Assembly: GCA_964017185.1 (NCBI GenBank)
Contig: OZ024869.1
Location: 2,998,501 to 3,062,500, forward strand
From: Rugalucina vietnamica
Lineage: Eukaryota > Mollusca > Bivalvia > Lucinida > Lucinidae
Direction of reading: 5' to 3'
Length of the DNA stretch: 64,000 nt
Under the pieces are notes generated by a model. The model worked only from the letters and a program-made list of their open reading frames with translations. It was not told the origin of the DNA and ran no database searches. Below are positions 22,095 through 32,387 of the stretch, one piece after another (the first letter of the stretch is position 1; each line of letters starts with the position of its first letter). Position numbers and translations under genes: made by a program.

Positions 22095-23057
22095 TTACAT
22101 CTGGAAGTCATCGGCGCTCGAAGTTGATGTGTTTATTTGAAGGCTAGAAAGTGGGATTCTTTGTTTTTTGGGTGGTGCTACTTCAGTCTTTTTCTCTTCT
22201 TTTCTTTTTCTGTATGTCTCTATTTCTTCCTGAGTTGGTTCAAACTTTGGGTTATACACTTGCTTAATTAATTGGAGGAATTCTAGGAATGGGTCTTCTC
22301 TGTCAATTAGAAATTGTTTTCTGACGCAGTACTGAGCAAAATAGGTATCATACAGGTCCTTTGTAGTTCCGTTTTTTGGCAGTGATTTCTTCAAAGCCCT
22401 CCAGGTACTTTCAATCGTATTTGTGTGGGTGCCTGTCTCAGGGTCGATGAAATTGACTGAGTGGTTGACAGTGAGGTGTGAAAAGCCTTCACTGTTAAGG
22501 GAGCTGTATGCTTTCCAACAGTCTGAATAAATTGTGGTACCAGGCAAGATGTTTTCCTTAATGATGGACACTAGGGCATTGGCTGTTCTGTCAGCTACAC
22601 ACTTGAAAAAACACTTTTTGGTCTCTCTTTCGATTCCCCCAAAAACCCAAACACTGTCCACTCTTCTCCCTCTGTGAAACTTCCTTTTTCCAAATTTAGA
22701 CTCATCAATCTCAACAACTTTCTCTGGAACCCCAATCCGTTCACTGAATCTTTCTAGAATAGAGATGCACACTTCTCTTGAAAAATTATACCAGTCCACA
22801 ATTGTTGTGTGGGAAATTCCTAACTCGTGCTTGACAAACTCCTGTTCCGCCCTGTAAACCTAGAAGTAAGTTAGAAGAACTATAGTCTCGAGGGACAGAT
22901 TACTATTTGAGAACCATCAGCCTTGCCTTATTGATACCTTCTTGCCGCATGCTTTGTTTGAACACCACCAGCTACACTGGTCTGTACTGAACGATGCGTC
23001 CTTTCTCAGACCAAAACGACCCTTTTCACAAAATTTACACAAAGCACCACCTAACTG
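22095..23057 (-). CDS. Merlin (IS1595/ISXO2-like) transposase, two visible exons, N-terminus missing
   Basis: Cut-and-paste DDE transposase. Visible exon A is 22938-23057 on the minus strand; a 78-base GT-AG intron (22860-22937) joins it in phase 0 to exon B, 22859-22095. Exon A carries the zinc-ribbon-like pattern CKFC ... CSWWCSNKAC found upstream of the catalytic domain in this family. Exon B reads VYRAEQEFVKHELGISHTTI, then the catalytic core: VVEIDESKF (first Asp), TIYSDCWKAY (second Asp) and NTIESTWRALKK (Glu). The C-terminal tail is Lys-rich. All three acidic residues are present. The start is lost where a LINE tail abuts codon 1 of exon A at 23058. The intron argues for a eukaryotic Merlin rather than bacterial contamination. 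Confidence 0.82.
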
Positions 23058-23995
23058 AAGAAGTAAGTAAGTAAGTAAGTAAATCTTTTATTACAGTGAC
23101 ATATGCATACGTAAATGGTACATGTAATTATAATACAACATTTGCACCCAGCCCAATGGGCCCAAATGTCACTTTATCAACATACTGTACAAAATTAAAT
23201 ACGAAGTGTTATCAGAAGCCTTTCAAACCAATATATAGTCATGATATGATGTTATATGTTATAAAGTGTTCTTGGTCTTTTTAAGAACGCATTAACCAGA
23301 TATTTTGCTGTTTGACGTGGATACGAACAAACTAGGAGTTTCATTTTCTCATGATTGTCCATTTGTGACCAAGTATTCTCAGGAAAGCGTTGCCTATGTC
23401 TCTAAACCATTGCTCACGTAGGGTAGTATATCATCCTCTGCATTTCATCCTCTGGTGAATTATCATTGCATAAACGACACAGCCTTTCTTCTGGTTTTTC
23501 CCCTACAAATCTGCCTGTCTCAATACGAAGTGGTAACACACCACATCGGAATTGAGCAAGTACTGACCGCTCGTTACGTAGTAGGTTAAGTTTTACATAA
23601 GTTTCAGTTTCATATGAAGTCTTAAATTGTCTATAGGTTCTCAGTTTCAGGGTGTTACGAACTTTGTCGGGCCATGATTCAGCATAGTATGAAAACAATT
23701 TTTGCTTGACTAGACACATATCAACTGTTTCCTTCGTTTTGTAACTATATGTCATGTCTATTTTGTCGAAAATAGACTTCACTTCGAAGTTCCAAGAGTT
23801 ATTTTGGCATTGCACATAGTCATAATTAAACATACGCTTTGTTATGCGATAATCTTCCATTAATACCAGTTTATTCCACATCCGGATCATATGAAACCAA
23901 TGAAGAACCAAACCTAACTGGAACAACCAATTTATGAGACTTTCAATATTTTCTGCGATCTTAAACAGATTTCTCAGCCTGAGAGGCATTTAGAC
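23058..23995 (-). mobile_element. LINE 3' fragment with (TTAC)n tail
   Basis: On the minus strand it ends in repeated CTTA units (GTAA on the + strand, 23058-23078) after TGTAATAAAAGA, the usual microsatellite-like tail of CR1/RTE-type LINEs. The frame at 23414-23989 reads a LINE C-terminus: KLRTYRQFKTSYETETYVKL, then LLRNERSVLAQFRCGVLPL, RIETGRF and ERLCRLCNDN. Strongly 5'-truncated: no RT core is present. Confidence 0.78.
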
Positions 23996-24158
23996 AGCTT
24001 TTTTTTTTTACTTTTTTTCGCAATGAAACGCTTTTGACAGCTTTGTTTACATTGGAAACTGTGCGCGTGCTTCCGGTTTATCACATGACTCTTGTTGATG
24101 ATTAACCTCCCGAAACTGGACACCACTGAACGGATTATTTTGATATTTAAAAACGAAT

Positions 24159-24194
24159 TAATACCTTCCGGTATTTCATACCGAAGGTATTAAC
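24159..24194. repeat. Short imperfect hairpin
   Basis: TTAATACCTTCCGGTAT is followed closely by ATACCGAAGGTATTAA. The stem has one bulge. It lies in the left-over Merlin sequence between the LINE and the MITE. Confidence 0.75.
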
Positions 24195-24287
24195 ATAAAA
24201 TCGCACGGCGAATTCATTTTTGTGCTTATTTTTGCGTTTTGTTGCCTTTTTTAAGGAGATCAACACGCTGTCGCGTGTCTCTTTATA

Positions 24288-25300
24288 CACTGAAAAAAAG
24301 TTATAAGAGGCCACTTTTCAAACTCATTTTTTGTAACTAAGCCATGTTCAAAATTGCACGATTTTTAGTCTAAAGACGTGTCTTTCAAGTAAGTAAAGTT
24401 CCAAAGTGTTCAGAAATAATTTTCTTTCACTAAACGCGATTTTGGAGTTAAAATGCAAAAATCAATGTTTTTGAATAAAAAATCTGATAGAGCACAACAT
24501 TAATTGAAATTATGAGCGGGTGTCATCAAAGTGGAAAAACATCCAACAATCGAATTTTCTCTACTGGTAGACTTTCTGCGCATTTTTAAAAATCGCTAAT
24601 TTTGAGATTTTTTTAAAAATTCATCAATGTGCCTCTTAAACATGTTAATCGCTATTAAATGCACTTGATGAAGCCTGGAAATGAGAGATATAACCCGAGT
24701 GAGCTATTTTAGACTATTTTCGAGGACAAACAGGTCAAGGCTGACGCACACTTCCGTTTTCAATGCCAATTTTTAACGAACAAAATAACGAAATTTATGG
24801 ACGATTTTTTAAATTTTCAAAATTTATCAGAGTCTTGTATTATATCTTAATACTCGCTGAAAATTTCAATTCCATACTGCTGATAATAATGCAAAGTTTG
24901 TATGCAAATTGCATACAAAAAGCTGAATTCATGTTATTCATGTTACTGTCTTCTTGCGTGTACTAAACAGAAACGAAGATTCTTATTGCAGCAACACATC
25001 TAACTTAATTTTATCTTGCATCATGGTAGTCAGTAGCACTTTCAAATAAATTAAAATGTAAAACACAACGTCATAATATGACATTTAATTTGATGATAAT
25101 AAAGTGTGATTTTCGAAAAGAGGGTACCTTTACTCATGCTTCGACTGCGTGAGACATATTATGCATTTTGGAATGCAGACACTCTCAGAGCCACTGTTAG
25201 ACATTGGTTTATTAATTTGATTATGAATTTTAATTGATCATAATTTACTTTCTGAACTAGAAGAAAAATATGAGGTGGCCTCTTATAACTTTTTTTCAGT
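24288..25300. mobile_element. Tc1/mariner-type MITE, 1013 bp, 27-bp perfect terminal repeats
   Basis: CACTGAAAAAAAGTTATAAG and seven further bases at 24288-24314 are matched exactly in complement at 25274-25300. TA flanks both sides (24286-24287 and 25301-25302; TATA when extended). The interior has no coding capacity. It sits inside the Merlin element. Confidence 0.85.
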
Positions 25301-25692
25301 GTATAGTATCGCACGCGACGACCTTCGGTTGTCCATGGTGCGCTTTGCGCACTCAAATGCGCGCGGCGCACCTTTTTTTAGTCAATTACTGGGGACCGCT
25401 AAACTGGAAGTCTTCCAACTATTTTTGAGTATCTATCTTTGTATACTGCCTACACTCTCTCAAGCATTTTTGGCAGGCACTGCACGTCAGGGTCATGAAA
25501 AGAAAAAAGCTAAAAGTATGATAGTGAGTCTATTTCAAGATGATAGGTTAAAACTAGAACGATGATGAAGGAGAGATAAAAACAACTGTCTAGGATTGAT
25601 CGGCAAATCACATTTTAGACAGTACATAAAACTGATGAGAATTAATGGGTCTAAAAGTTTAAAAACAGGATAAAACATGCAGTGCACTGTCT

Positions 25693-27121
25693 CTAGGGCT
25701 TGGGGTGCTGCAGCTCTCCAACTGCTGCCTTGAATACCTCAAGACTTGGAGAAACTGCAACACTAGCTGGGAGGGCATTCCACTGGACAACTGCCAGTGG
25801 AAAAAAGGAGTATTTGTAGTAATCTTTGCCAGTGTGGATTTGACAAAATGTCATGGAGTGGCAAAATCTGGAAATCCGGTGTGTGGGCTGAATGTAGTCG
25901 GGGAGTGGCACAGCCACAAGGCCATTGACAATTTTATAGAAGAGACAAGCCGGGCTACAGACCGTCTCTGCTCAAGGGTCTGCCAGCCCAACTGAGCCAT
26001 CAAAGATGTGACACTAGTTGTACTGGCATAGTCATTTAGGGTCCACCGGGCTGCCCGTCTTTGGACCATTTCCAGCTTGCCTTTGTTTTCTTTGGTATTA
26101 GGGTCCCATGCTGATGAAGCATATTCCAGCTGGGGTCGGACCAAGGACTGGTATGCTGCTTCTCGGATTTGAGGGGACTTTGTTTTGATGTTGCATTTTA
26201 TAAATCCGAGAGACCTATTAGCATTTGATGTGATCCTGTTCACATGAGTGTTCCAGCTTAGGTTACTGTAGATGTCAACCCCCAAGTACCTGGCGCTGCT
26301 GACAGCCTCTAGTACCTGTCCGTGCAGTATGTACTGTGTCTGAAGGGGTGTCCTAGAAGCTGTCACCCTTATCACTTGGCACTTGGAAAGGTTGAACTCC
26401 ATATCCCATCTTGCCTCCCATGTCTGGAGTCTGTCAAGGTCCTTCTGTAGAGTGTCACTGTCACTTTTACTGTCTAAGATCAGGTAGATGGCAGTGTCAT
26501 CAGCAAAGAGACGCACCTGTGAGACAATGTCTTGGGGAAGGTCATTGATGTAGGCCAGGAAAAGGATAGGTCCCAGCACTGAGCCCTGGGGGACTCCCGA
26601 TGTGACTGGGACCGAGTCAGACTCCTTGCCCTCAACAACAACCTTCTGCAGACGATTACTTAGGAAGGCTCTGATCCAGCGCAGAGTGGCATTTCTTATT
26701 CCATATGAGTGCAGCTTCAAGAGTAACTTTGGGTGGTTGACCTTGTCAAAAGCCTTAGAAAAGTCAAGCAGGATAAGATCTGTTTGCTTTCTTTGGCTTG
26801 TCTTGCGAGCAAGGTCCTCATAGAGTGAAACTAACTGGGTCTCACAGGAACATCTCTCCCTGAAACTGTGTTGTAGGTCGTACATCAGTCCGTTGGTGTC
26901 TAGGTGTTTAACTACATTTGATGCAATAATGTGTTCCATTACCTTACACAAGATACATGTAACTTGTAAGGGAGATGGGCCGAGACATTGGCTGAGTTCC
27001 ATATAGGTGGCATAGCACCGGATTCAAGAGAGCGTTCAAAAAGAACTTTAAGAATAGGGGCAAGTTCTACTCTTAGTTCTTGGAGAACAACAGGTTTGAT
27101 TCTGTCGGGCCCTGCTGCCTT
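25693..27121 (-). pseudogene. LINE reverse transcriptase and C-terminal tail
   Basis: KAAGPDRIKPVVLQELRVEL at the upstream end, then LTCILCKVMEHIIASN-like sequence, DLILLDFSKAFDKVNH (first catalytic Asp), GVPQGSVLGPILF and RLFADDTAIY (catalytic FADD), followed by QLEYASSAWDP and the tail VQWNALPASVAVSPSLEVFK. The frame is open from about 27002 to 25851, then shifts into 25917-25693. Around 26980 the stretch expected to read as FKKG...NYRPVSLT is missing, so about 18 codons seem to be deleted. Catalytic residues are kept. Confidence 0.85.
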
Positions 27122-28626
27122 TTTAGCTCACCTGAGCCGTTAGGCTCACAAGGTGAGCTTATAGGATGGCCATGATCCGGCGTCCGTCGTCGTCGTCCAC
27201 CATTTTCAAAGATCTTCTTCTCTGAAACCACTTGGCCAATTAAAGCCAAATTTTATATGAAGCATCTATGGGAAGGGGGAACCAATGTGTTTATAAATAA
27301 TCCAGGTCACATGACCAAGATGGCTGCCATGCCCATAAATGGTAAAAACCCTTCAAAATTCTTCTTCTCTGGAACCACTGGACCGATTTCAACGAAACTT
27401 GGCATGAAGCATTTGGGACTAGAGTACTACAATGTGTTTATAAATTATGACCTTTGGATGACCTTGACCTATTTTACGGCAAGGTCAACATAGGTAGGCA
27501 ATGCATTTGAATGGGGAAAATTGTTAGAATGTCATTTGAAAGGTAAAACTTGCAGGAAATGGGCAAATGGACTGAAGGTAGGTAATTCTGAAAAAAATTG
27601 GACCCAGGGGTTGGTCTGCCCCCACCCCGGGGCAGTATACTTGTATATTACAATAATATTCAAAGATCTTCTTCTCTGAAACCACTTGGCCAATCAAAGC
27701 CAAATTTTATAGCAAGCATCTATGGGAATGGGGAGTCAATGTGTTTATAATTAATCCAGGTCACATGATCAAGATGGCTGCCATGCCCATATATGGTAAA
27801 AACCCTTCAAAAATCTTCTCCTGAACCAATGGACCGATTTCAATGAAACTTGGCATGAAGCATCAGGGACTGAAGTACTACAATATGTTTATAAATTATG
27901 ACATTTGGATGACCTTGACATATATTACGGCGAGGTCAGCATAGGTCGCCAATGCATTTGAATGGGGGAAAACCTTTAAAATGTCTTTTAAAATGAAAGT
28001 CTTGCAGGAAATGGGCAGTATGGCTGAATATTAATGATTCTGAAAAAAATTGGACCCCAGGGGCATATTTGCCCCCACTGTAGGGCATTATACATGTATA
28101 TTACCATACTATTCAAACATCTTCTTCTGTGAGACCGCTTGGCCAATCAAAGCCAAATTTTATGTGAAGCATTTATATAATGGGGGAATCAATGTGTATA
28201 TAAATAATCAAGGTCACATGACCAAGATGGCCACCATGCCCATATATGGTAAAAACCCTTCAAAATCTTCTCTGGAACCGGTGGACGGATTTCGAAGAAA
28301 CTTGATGTGAAGCATCTATGGCTTAAGTACTACAATGTATATATAAATCATGACCCTGTGATGATCTTGACCCAGTTTATGGCAAGGTCAACATTGGTTG
28401 ACCATGTATTTAAATGGGGAAAACTGTTAAAATGTCATTTGAAGGGATTAGCCAGCAGGAAATTGGCAAATGGACAGAATATTGATTATTCTGAAAATAA
28501 AGAAGAAAATGGCCCAAGGGCTTCATCTGCCCCTACACTGGGGTTAAATACCATAATATTCAAACATGTTTATTGGTATATGCAGCAGATCTCAGGTGAG
28601 CATTTACAGGACCATTGGTCCTCTTG
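27122..28626 (+). mobile_element. HINE-like element, AGCTCACC family 1a, inserted in a LINE
   Basis: The 5' hairpin AGCTCACCTGAGCC / GGCTCACAAGGTGAGCT (27125-27159) is followed by GGCGTCCGTCGTCGTCGTCC and three units of about 450 bp. Each unit is itself two related halves, one reading CTTGGCCAATCAAAGCCAAA and the other GGACCGATTTCAACGAAAC, both followed by TGAAGCAT. The inverted end motif CTCAGGTGAGC is at 28591-28601, and the 3' hairpin AGGACC-ATT-GGTCCT at 28608-28622 is followed by CTTG. Removing it restores the LINE reading LLKNLKPNKAAGPDRI, consistent with insertion at a TT dinucleotide without target duplication. Confidence 0.85.
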
Positions 28627-30113
28627 TTTGGTTTCAGGTTCTTAAGGAGGTTTTATACCTGCTTCAGAGATAGAGATCTCAGGCATAACCGGTGTTGAAT
28701 TTCTCAACTCTTCCGGCAAAGCATCTGGGGGGATGACCTTGTCATCTACAAGGTCTTGCACTTTCATGAGAGAAAGCTCTCATAGTGAAAGTGGGGCTAG
28801 TGGTGTAAACACAGACTGGAATTGCTGGTTTAAGATGTTGGCCTTATCTTTGGTTTCTGTATGCAGATTTCCATTCTGCTTCAGGGGGTGGTATTCCATG
28901 TTGGTCGGTCCGGGAATTTTTCAGATACCGGAAGAGTTTTTTACTGTCCGCTTGACCGACTGTTTGATTAGTTTGTCCGTCCATCCCTAATAGGCCTTCA
29001 AGGTATGCCTCATGGCTATCCTTGATTTTTCTCTTGATTGAGTGTCTAAGAGAAACATATTTTTCTCTTAGTTGGGAGTTGCCTGATTTCTTATATGCCT
29101 TATAGTACCTATCTCTTTTGTGGATTAGTTGTTTGATCTCTCTGGAGATCCAGTGGAGAGAGGGTTTACCCTTTATTACCTTAGTGGGGATACACTGATC
29201 AGTTACTTGACCAATTTTATTTGTGAGGTCAGTCCAAAGTTCATCGACAGGTCTCCCATGATGCTCTGCCAGAAACTTGGCTTGATAATCTTTGATTTTG
29301 GACCGAAAAGTGGTCCAGTCAGCTTTGTTGAAGACGTGGATTGTCCTGTGCTTTTGCTTGGGCTGGGTTGGTTTCATAGCAACCTCAGCCAAAACAATAT
29401 CATGGTCACTAAGACCAGGCAGGCATTCCACCTTGGTCACTAAAGTAGGGTTTGAGGTCAGGATAAGATCCAGTATGTTGTCAAGTCTAGTAGGTTCAGT
29501 CACAATCTGTGTAAGGTTAAAGTCATCCAATAACTCAACAAAATTGTCATATATTGCTAGGAGAACAGTCCGGTCTAATAGATGGCTCACAGTCAACCCA
29601 TGTGAATTTGGGTAGGTTAAAGTCACCGACAACCATGATATTACCCTTCTTACCAGTCAACTTATCAAGGAAGTCTCTTAGCTTATCCAGGCTATCTTGG
29701 TCATCCTCATGTGGTTTATTATTATAAAAGGCGGCGAGATACAATGGCTAGGCTCCAACAATCTCTAGTTAGACCCATGTTATCTCACACTCGGACCTGA
29801 GCTGAGGCTGCTCAGAACAGATCAGAGTGTCACTCACTAGCACAAAAACACCCCCGCTGCGGGTAGTTTTTGAGACCCTGTCAGTCCTATAAGGAGTATA
29901 ACCGGGTGGAAATATCTCACAGTCTTTTATATCCGGGGATATCCAAGATTCTGTACCAATGATAATATCAGGGCGTTCAGTGTCGATCAGGCAGTGCAGG
30001 TCTGGAACTTTATTGACGACTGATTGGAAGTTGACATCTAATATTTTCAGCTTTTGTGGAACGTGGTTTGGTCTACTTGGTGGGTCATTTGATTTGTTTG
30101 GAGTAGAGGTCAT
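28627..30113 (-). pseudogene. LINE endonuclease and linker
   Basis: From upstream: LKILDVNFQSVVNKVPDL (start of the nuclease fold, first Asn region), IIGTESWI (catalytic Glu), SGGVFVLVS, then in a new frame NIMVVGDFNLPKFTW (catalytic Asp-x-Asn), then LLDDFNLTQIVTEPTRL and GLSDHDIVLAEV (catalytic SDH). The linker follows with WISREIKQLIHKRDRYYKAYKK. The endonuclease nicks target DNA to prime reverse transcription. Frames change at about 29740-29770 and 29560-29630, and the last part before the HINE is decayed. All recognisable catalytic residues of the nuclease are visible. Confidence 0.85.
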
Positions 30114-30445
30114 AGGACAGTCAGTTGGGTCCAGTGACTCAAAGCTATTTGAAGTATATGTAGGGTTGAAAGTGATTCATCAAACAGTGCAGAGCTAAAA
30201 TTTGGCAGTCCACAGTTGAGGCATACCCATGAATAGCTTTCATGTTCACACAAAACTTTGTGAACCTCTACACCTAAACCTTCGCACTCTATGTGGAACC
30301 AGAGATCACAACTTTCACATTGGATGCCATTTTGACCATTCTTCACTGCTTTGCCGCAGCTGCCACAGGGGAATTTTGGCGGTTGGGGCCCAGGGTTGAC
30401 TTCAATGTCATGTGAGAGGGCCAACAGTAACCAAGTATATACTTA
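30110..30445 (-). pseudogene. LINE N-terminal region: 2A-like motif and PHD-type zinc finger
   Basis: Reads YTWLLLALSHDIEVNPGP, then a PHD-like C4HC3 pattern: CGSCGKAVKNGQNGIQCESC, WFHIECEGL, WVCLNCGLPNFS. Such fingers occur before the endonuclease in several invertebrate CR1-type LINEs. The frame runs up to a stop just upstream of the hydrophobic lead; no ATG lies in between, so the true start is lost or the frame continued from an upstream ORF. The link to the endonuclease frame is frameshifted near 30110. Confidence 0.8.
30386..30409 (-). other. 2A-like ribosome-skipping motif DIEVNPGP
   Basis: The codons read DIEVNPGP, matching the 2A consensus D-[V/I]-E-x-N-P-G-P, and follow a leucine-rich lead (WLLLALSH), as in known 2A peptides. 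2A sequences are known from APE-type non-LTR retrotransposons of marine invertebrates, including molluscs. Here it would have released the upstream peptide from the finger-endonuclease-RT polyprotein. Confidence 0.75.
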
Positions 30446-30535
30446 GTTTTAAGGATAGCAGCTCATAGTAAGAGATAGGAAAATCAATGCAGAAAACTAA
30501 ATTATGACTTTACACAATAAAGAGAAAGAGTTGGC
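30436..30535 (-). repeat. LINE 5' region, one half of an inverted pair
   Basis: Sequence just upstream of the 2A motif on the minus strand. A diverged copy lies inverted at 32118-32232 (shared landmarks on the + strand here: ATACTTAGTTTTAAGGATA, CAGCTCATAGTAA, TTTACACAATAAAGAG). The pair flanks the HINE-like element at 30900. Confidence 0.7.
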
Positions 30536-30540
30536 CATTC

Positions 30541-30899
30541 CGGGAAGCCGAGATGTGACCTGGCTTTCCTCCACCTTAGGCAGCCCTGCGCATAATACTC
30601 AGTAATGAGGGTGTCGCAGTATCAATAGATAGATAGACTTAAAGATTTTTAAATAATTTTCAACTTCTACCAATGCATTTTCTGCATTTTGAAGGAAACA
30701 TGCATTTAGGATATGTATGAGACAACCCCTTGAATTTCACACAAATACACACCCTTCTCTCACTTAGTATAGATACCTCCCACTGGGATATTCTCAAAGT
30801 AAACAATGATTAGTAATAATCAATAAATCTTCAAATGGGAAAATACATACAAAACAAAAAGTGTGCTAACACAACAATACATCGGTAGATGTTAAAGAT
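30541..30899. other. Gene-free spacer
   Basis: Possibly further LINE 5' sequence. No frame or motif is recognised. Confidence 0.4.
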
Positions 30900-31701
30900 T
30901 ATTATACCCCCGGCATTTATGCCGACGGGTATATAGTTTTCGCTTTTCCGTTCGTCCGTTCGTATGTTCGTTCGTTCGTTCGTTCGTTAGTTCGTTTCTT
31001 CGTTCGTAATTCCGGAACGTTCGTAGAATTTATGTCAAAGTTTTGGTTAAAGTTTCTCTAGAGGTGTATATCTCATGAACCAATGGTCAGAAACAATTCA
31101 TATTTGGACCATAGGTACCCTATAGGGTTTGCTTTGTTTCCATGAGTTCGGACCCCAGGGTCCATGCCCGGGGGTGGGGCTGGAGGTCAAAATCTAGGTC
31201 ACCTTTAAAATGTGCTGTTTACAATGTTAATGTTTCTTCTCTTAAGTTCATATCTTAACAAACAATCATAGGAATGTATTCTTATATAGTTCATAGATAC
31301 CCTTTAGGGTTTGCTTTCATATTCAATGTCACCAAATCCTGGTTACCGTCCCCAGGGGTGGGGCTAGAGGTCAAAATCTAGGACACATTTTTATATGATA
31401 TATACCATGATAAACTTTCTGTAAGTCTGTTTTCTTGACATCCACTAAGTCTTGCCAGAACGCATTCAGACTTAGACCATAGGTACCATGTAAGATTCAA
31501 GGGGGGGGGGGGGGGGGCTAGAGGTCAAAATCTAGAACTTCTTTAATAATTGTATTTTCTGTACTTTTTTTTACTATCATGTTAAGAAATCATTCATACT
31601 TGCCCCATAGGTACTCTATAAGGTTTGCCTTGTTTCTAATGACATTAGACACTAGGGTACATGCTGGGGGTGGGGCTAGAGGTCAAAATCTAGGACATCT
31701 T

Positions 31702-31743
<42 letters not shown>

Positions 31744-32071
31744 ATGACATTCTAATTTCATTTCAATCTAGGACTGAGGACCTGACCCCAAATGTCCGCG
31801 CTTATGTCCTAGATTGGGTATACACGTCAGCTCTGTATACCGCTCTAAAATAGATATGTCATTCTAAAACTACACTTTCCCATGTTTGTATGTAAAGTAC
31901 TTTACACTGCTTATTTCTAAAAGTACTTGATGAGGGTACTGTCTTGCGTTGGTGATGTGAGGTTCAATGTCAGGGGTGAGCATGTGCCGGATTGCTTAGG
32001 TAGGGGGTAGGGAAGGGGGCTTGGTGGCTATCAGCCGGGGGTATACGTGCCTCTCAAGGCACTTTTTCTAG
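30900..32071 (+). mobile_element. HINE-like element, TATACCCCCGGC family
   Basis: The 5' motif TATACCCCCGGCATTTATGCC folds onto GACGGGTATA. Next comes a CGTCCGTTCG(TTCG)n tract (30950-30995), then about four diverged units with GGGTGGGGCTAGAGGTCAAA, AATCTAGG and CATAGGTACC landmarks. G(16) and T(38) runs occur inside. The inverted end motif GCCGGGGGTATA (about 32034-32045) is followed by the hairpin GTGCCT-CTCA-AGGCAC (32047-32062), five T and CTAG (32068-32071), then TTTT: a good match to a Helitron/helentron 3' terminus. No coding. Confidence 0.8.
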
Positions 32072-32117
32072 TTTTAAAATCTGAAAGTGTATACATATGA
32101 ATCTTTAACAACTGGCC

Positions 32118-32232
32118 GAGTATGGTTTTGCAACTCTTTATTGTGTAAAATCATTAGTTAGTTTTTTGCATTGAATTCCCTATCTGTTACTATGAGCTGT
32201 TATCCTTAAAACTAAGTATATACCCAGAAATA
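32118..32232 (+). repeat. LINE 5' region, other half of the inverted pair
   Basis: Inverted, diverged counterpart of 30436-30535. It diverges after AACTAAGTATATACCC, where the minus-strand copy goes on into the 2A motif. Confidence 0.7.
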
Positions 32233-32387
32233 GGTAAATACTCATTTTCACGTTTCAACTCTACCTGTTCTGTGCTTCACCCTTCAAAATTATTTGGCCG
32301 TTACATTAAAAACATACAATGCCACATACTGACAAATGTACCTTGAAAAGAATCCTTAAACTCCTTTGGATTGAGAATTACAAATGC

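Larger units (their letters stand above)
21288..25409 (-). mobile_element. Merlin-type DNA transposon with nested insertions
   Basis: TTCCAGTTTAGCGGTCCCC at 21288-21306 has its exact 19-base complement at 25391-25409. Between them on the minus strand lies an IS1595/ISXO2-like transposase (22095-23057). A LINE fragment (23058-23995) lies directly against the transposase's first visible exon, and a MITE (24288-25300) lies between it and the right end. I cannot find an 8-9 bp target duplication outside the terminal repeats, so the outer limits are less certain than the repeats themselves. The element is broken. Confidence 0.75.
25600..30540 (-). mobile_element. CR1/Jockey-group LINE with PHD-type finger, split by a HINE-like element
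   Basis: From its 5' side (near 30540) to its 3' side (near 25600) this minus-strand LINE shows a 2A-like motif, a PHD-type zinc finger, an apurinic-type endonuclease, a linker, a reverse transcriptase and a C-terminal tail. A 1.5-kb HINE-like element (27122-28626) splits it within the codons leading to KAAGPDRI. It is dead through several frameshifts and a small internal loss near 26980. Confidence 0.85.

Noticed and set aside
22095-22799. Bacterial IS1595 contamination
   Set aside because: A phase-matched GT-AG intron and eukaryotic nested repeats around it point to a Merlin element.
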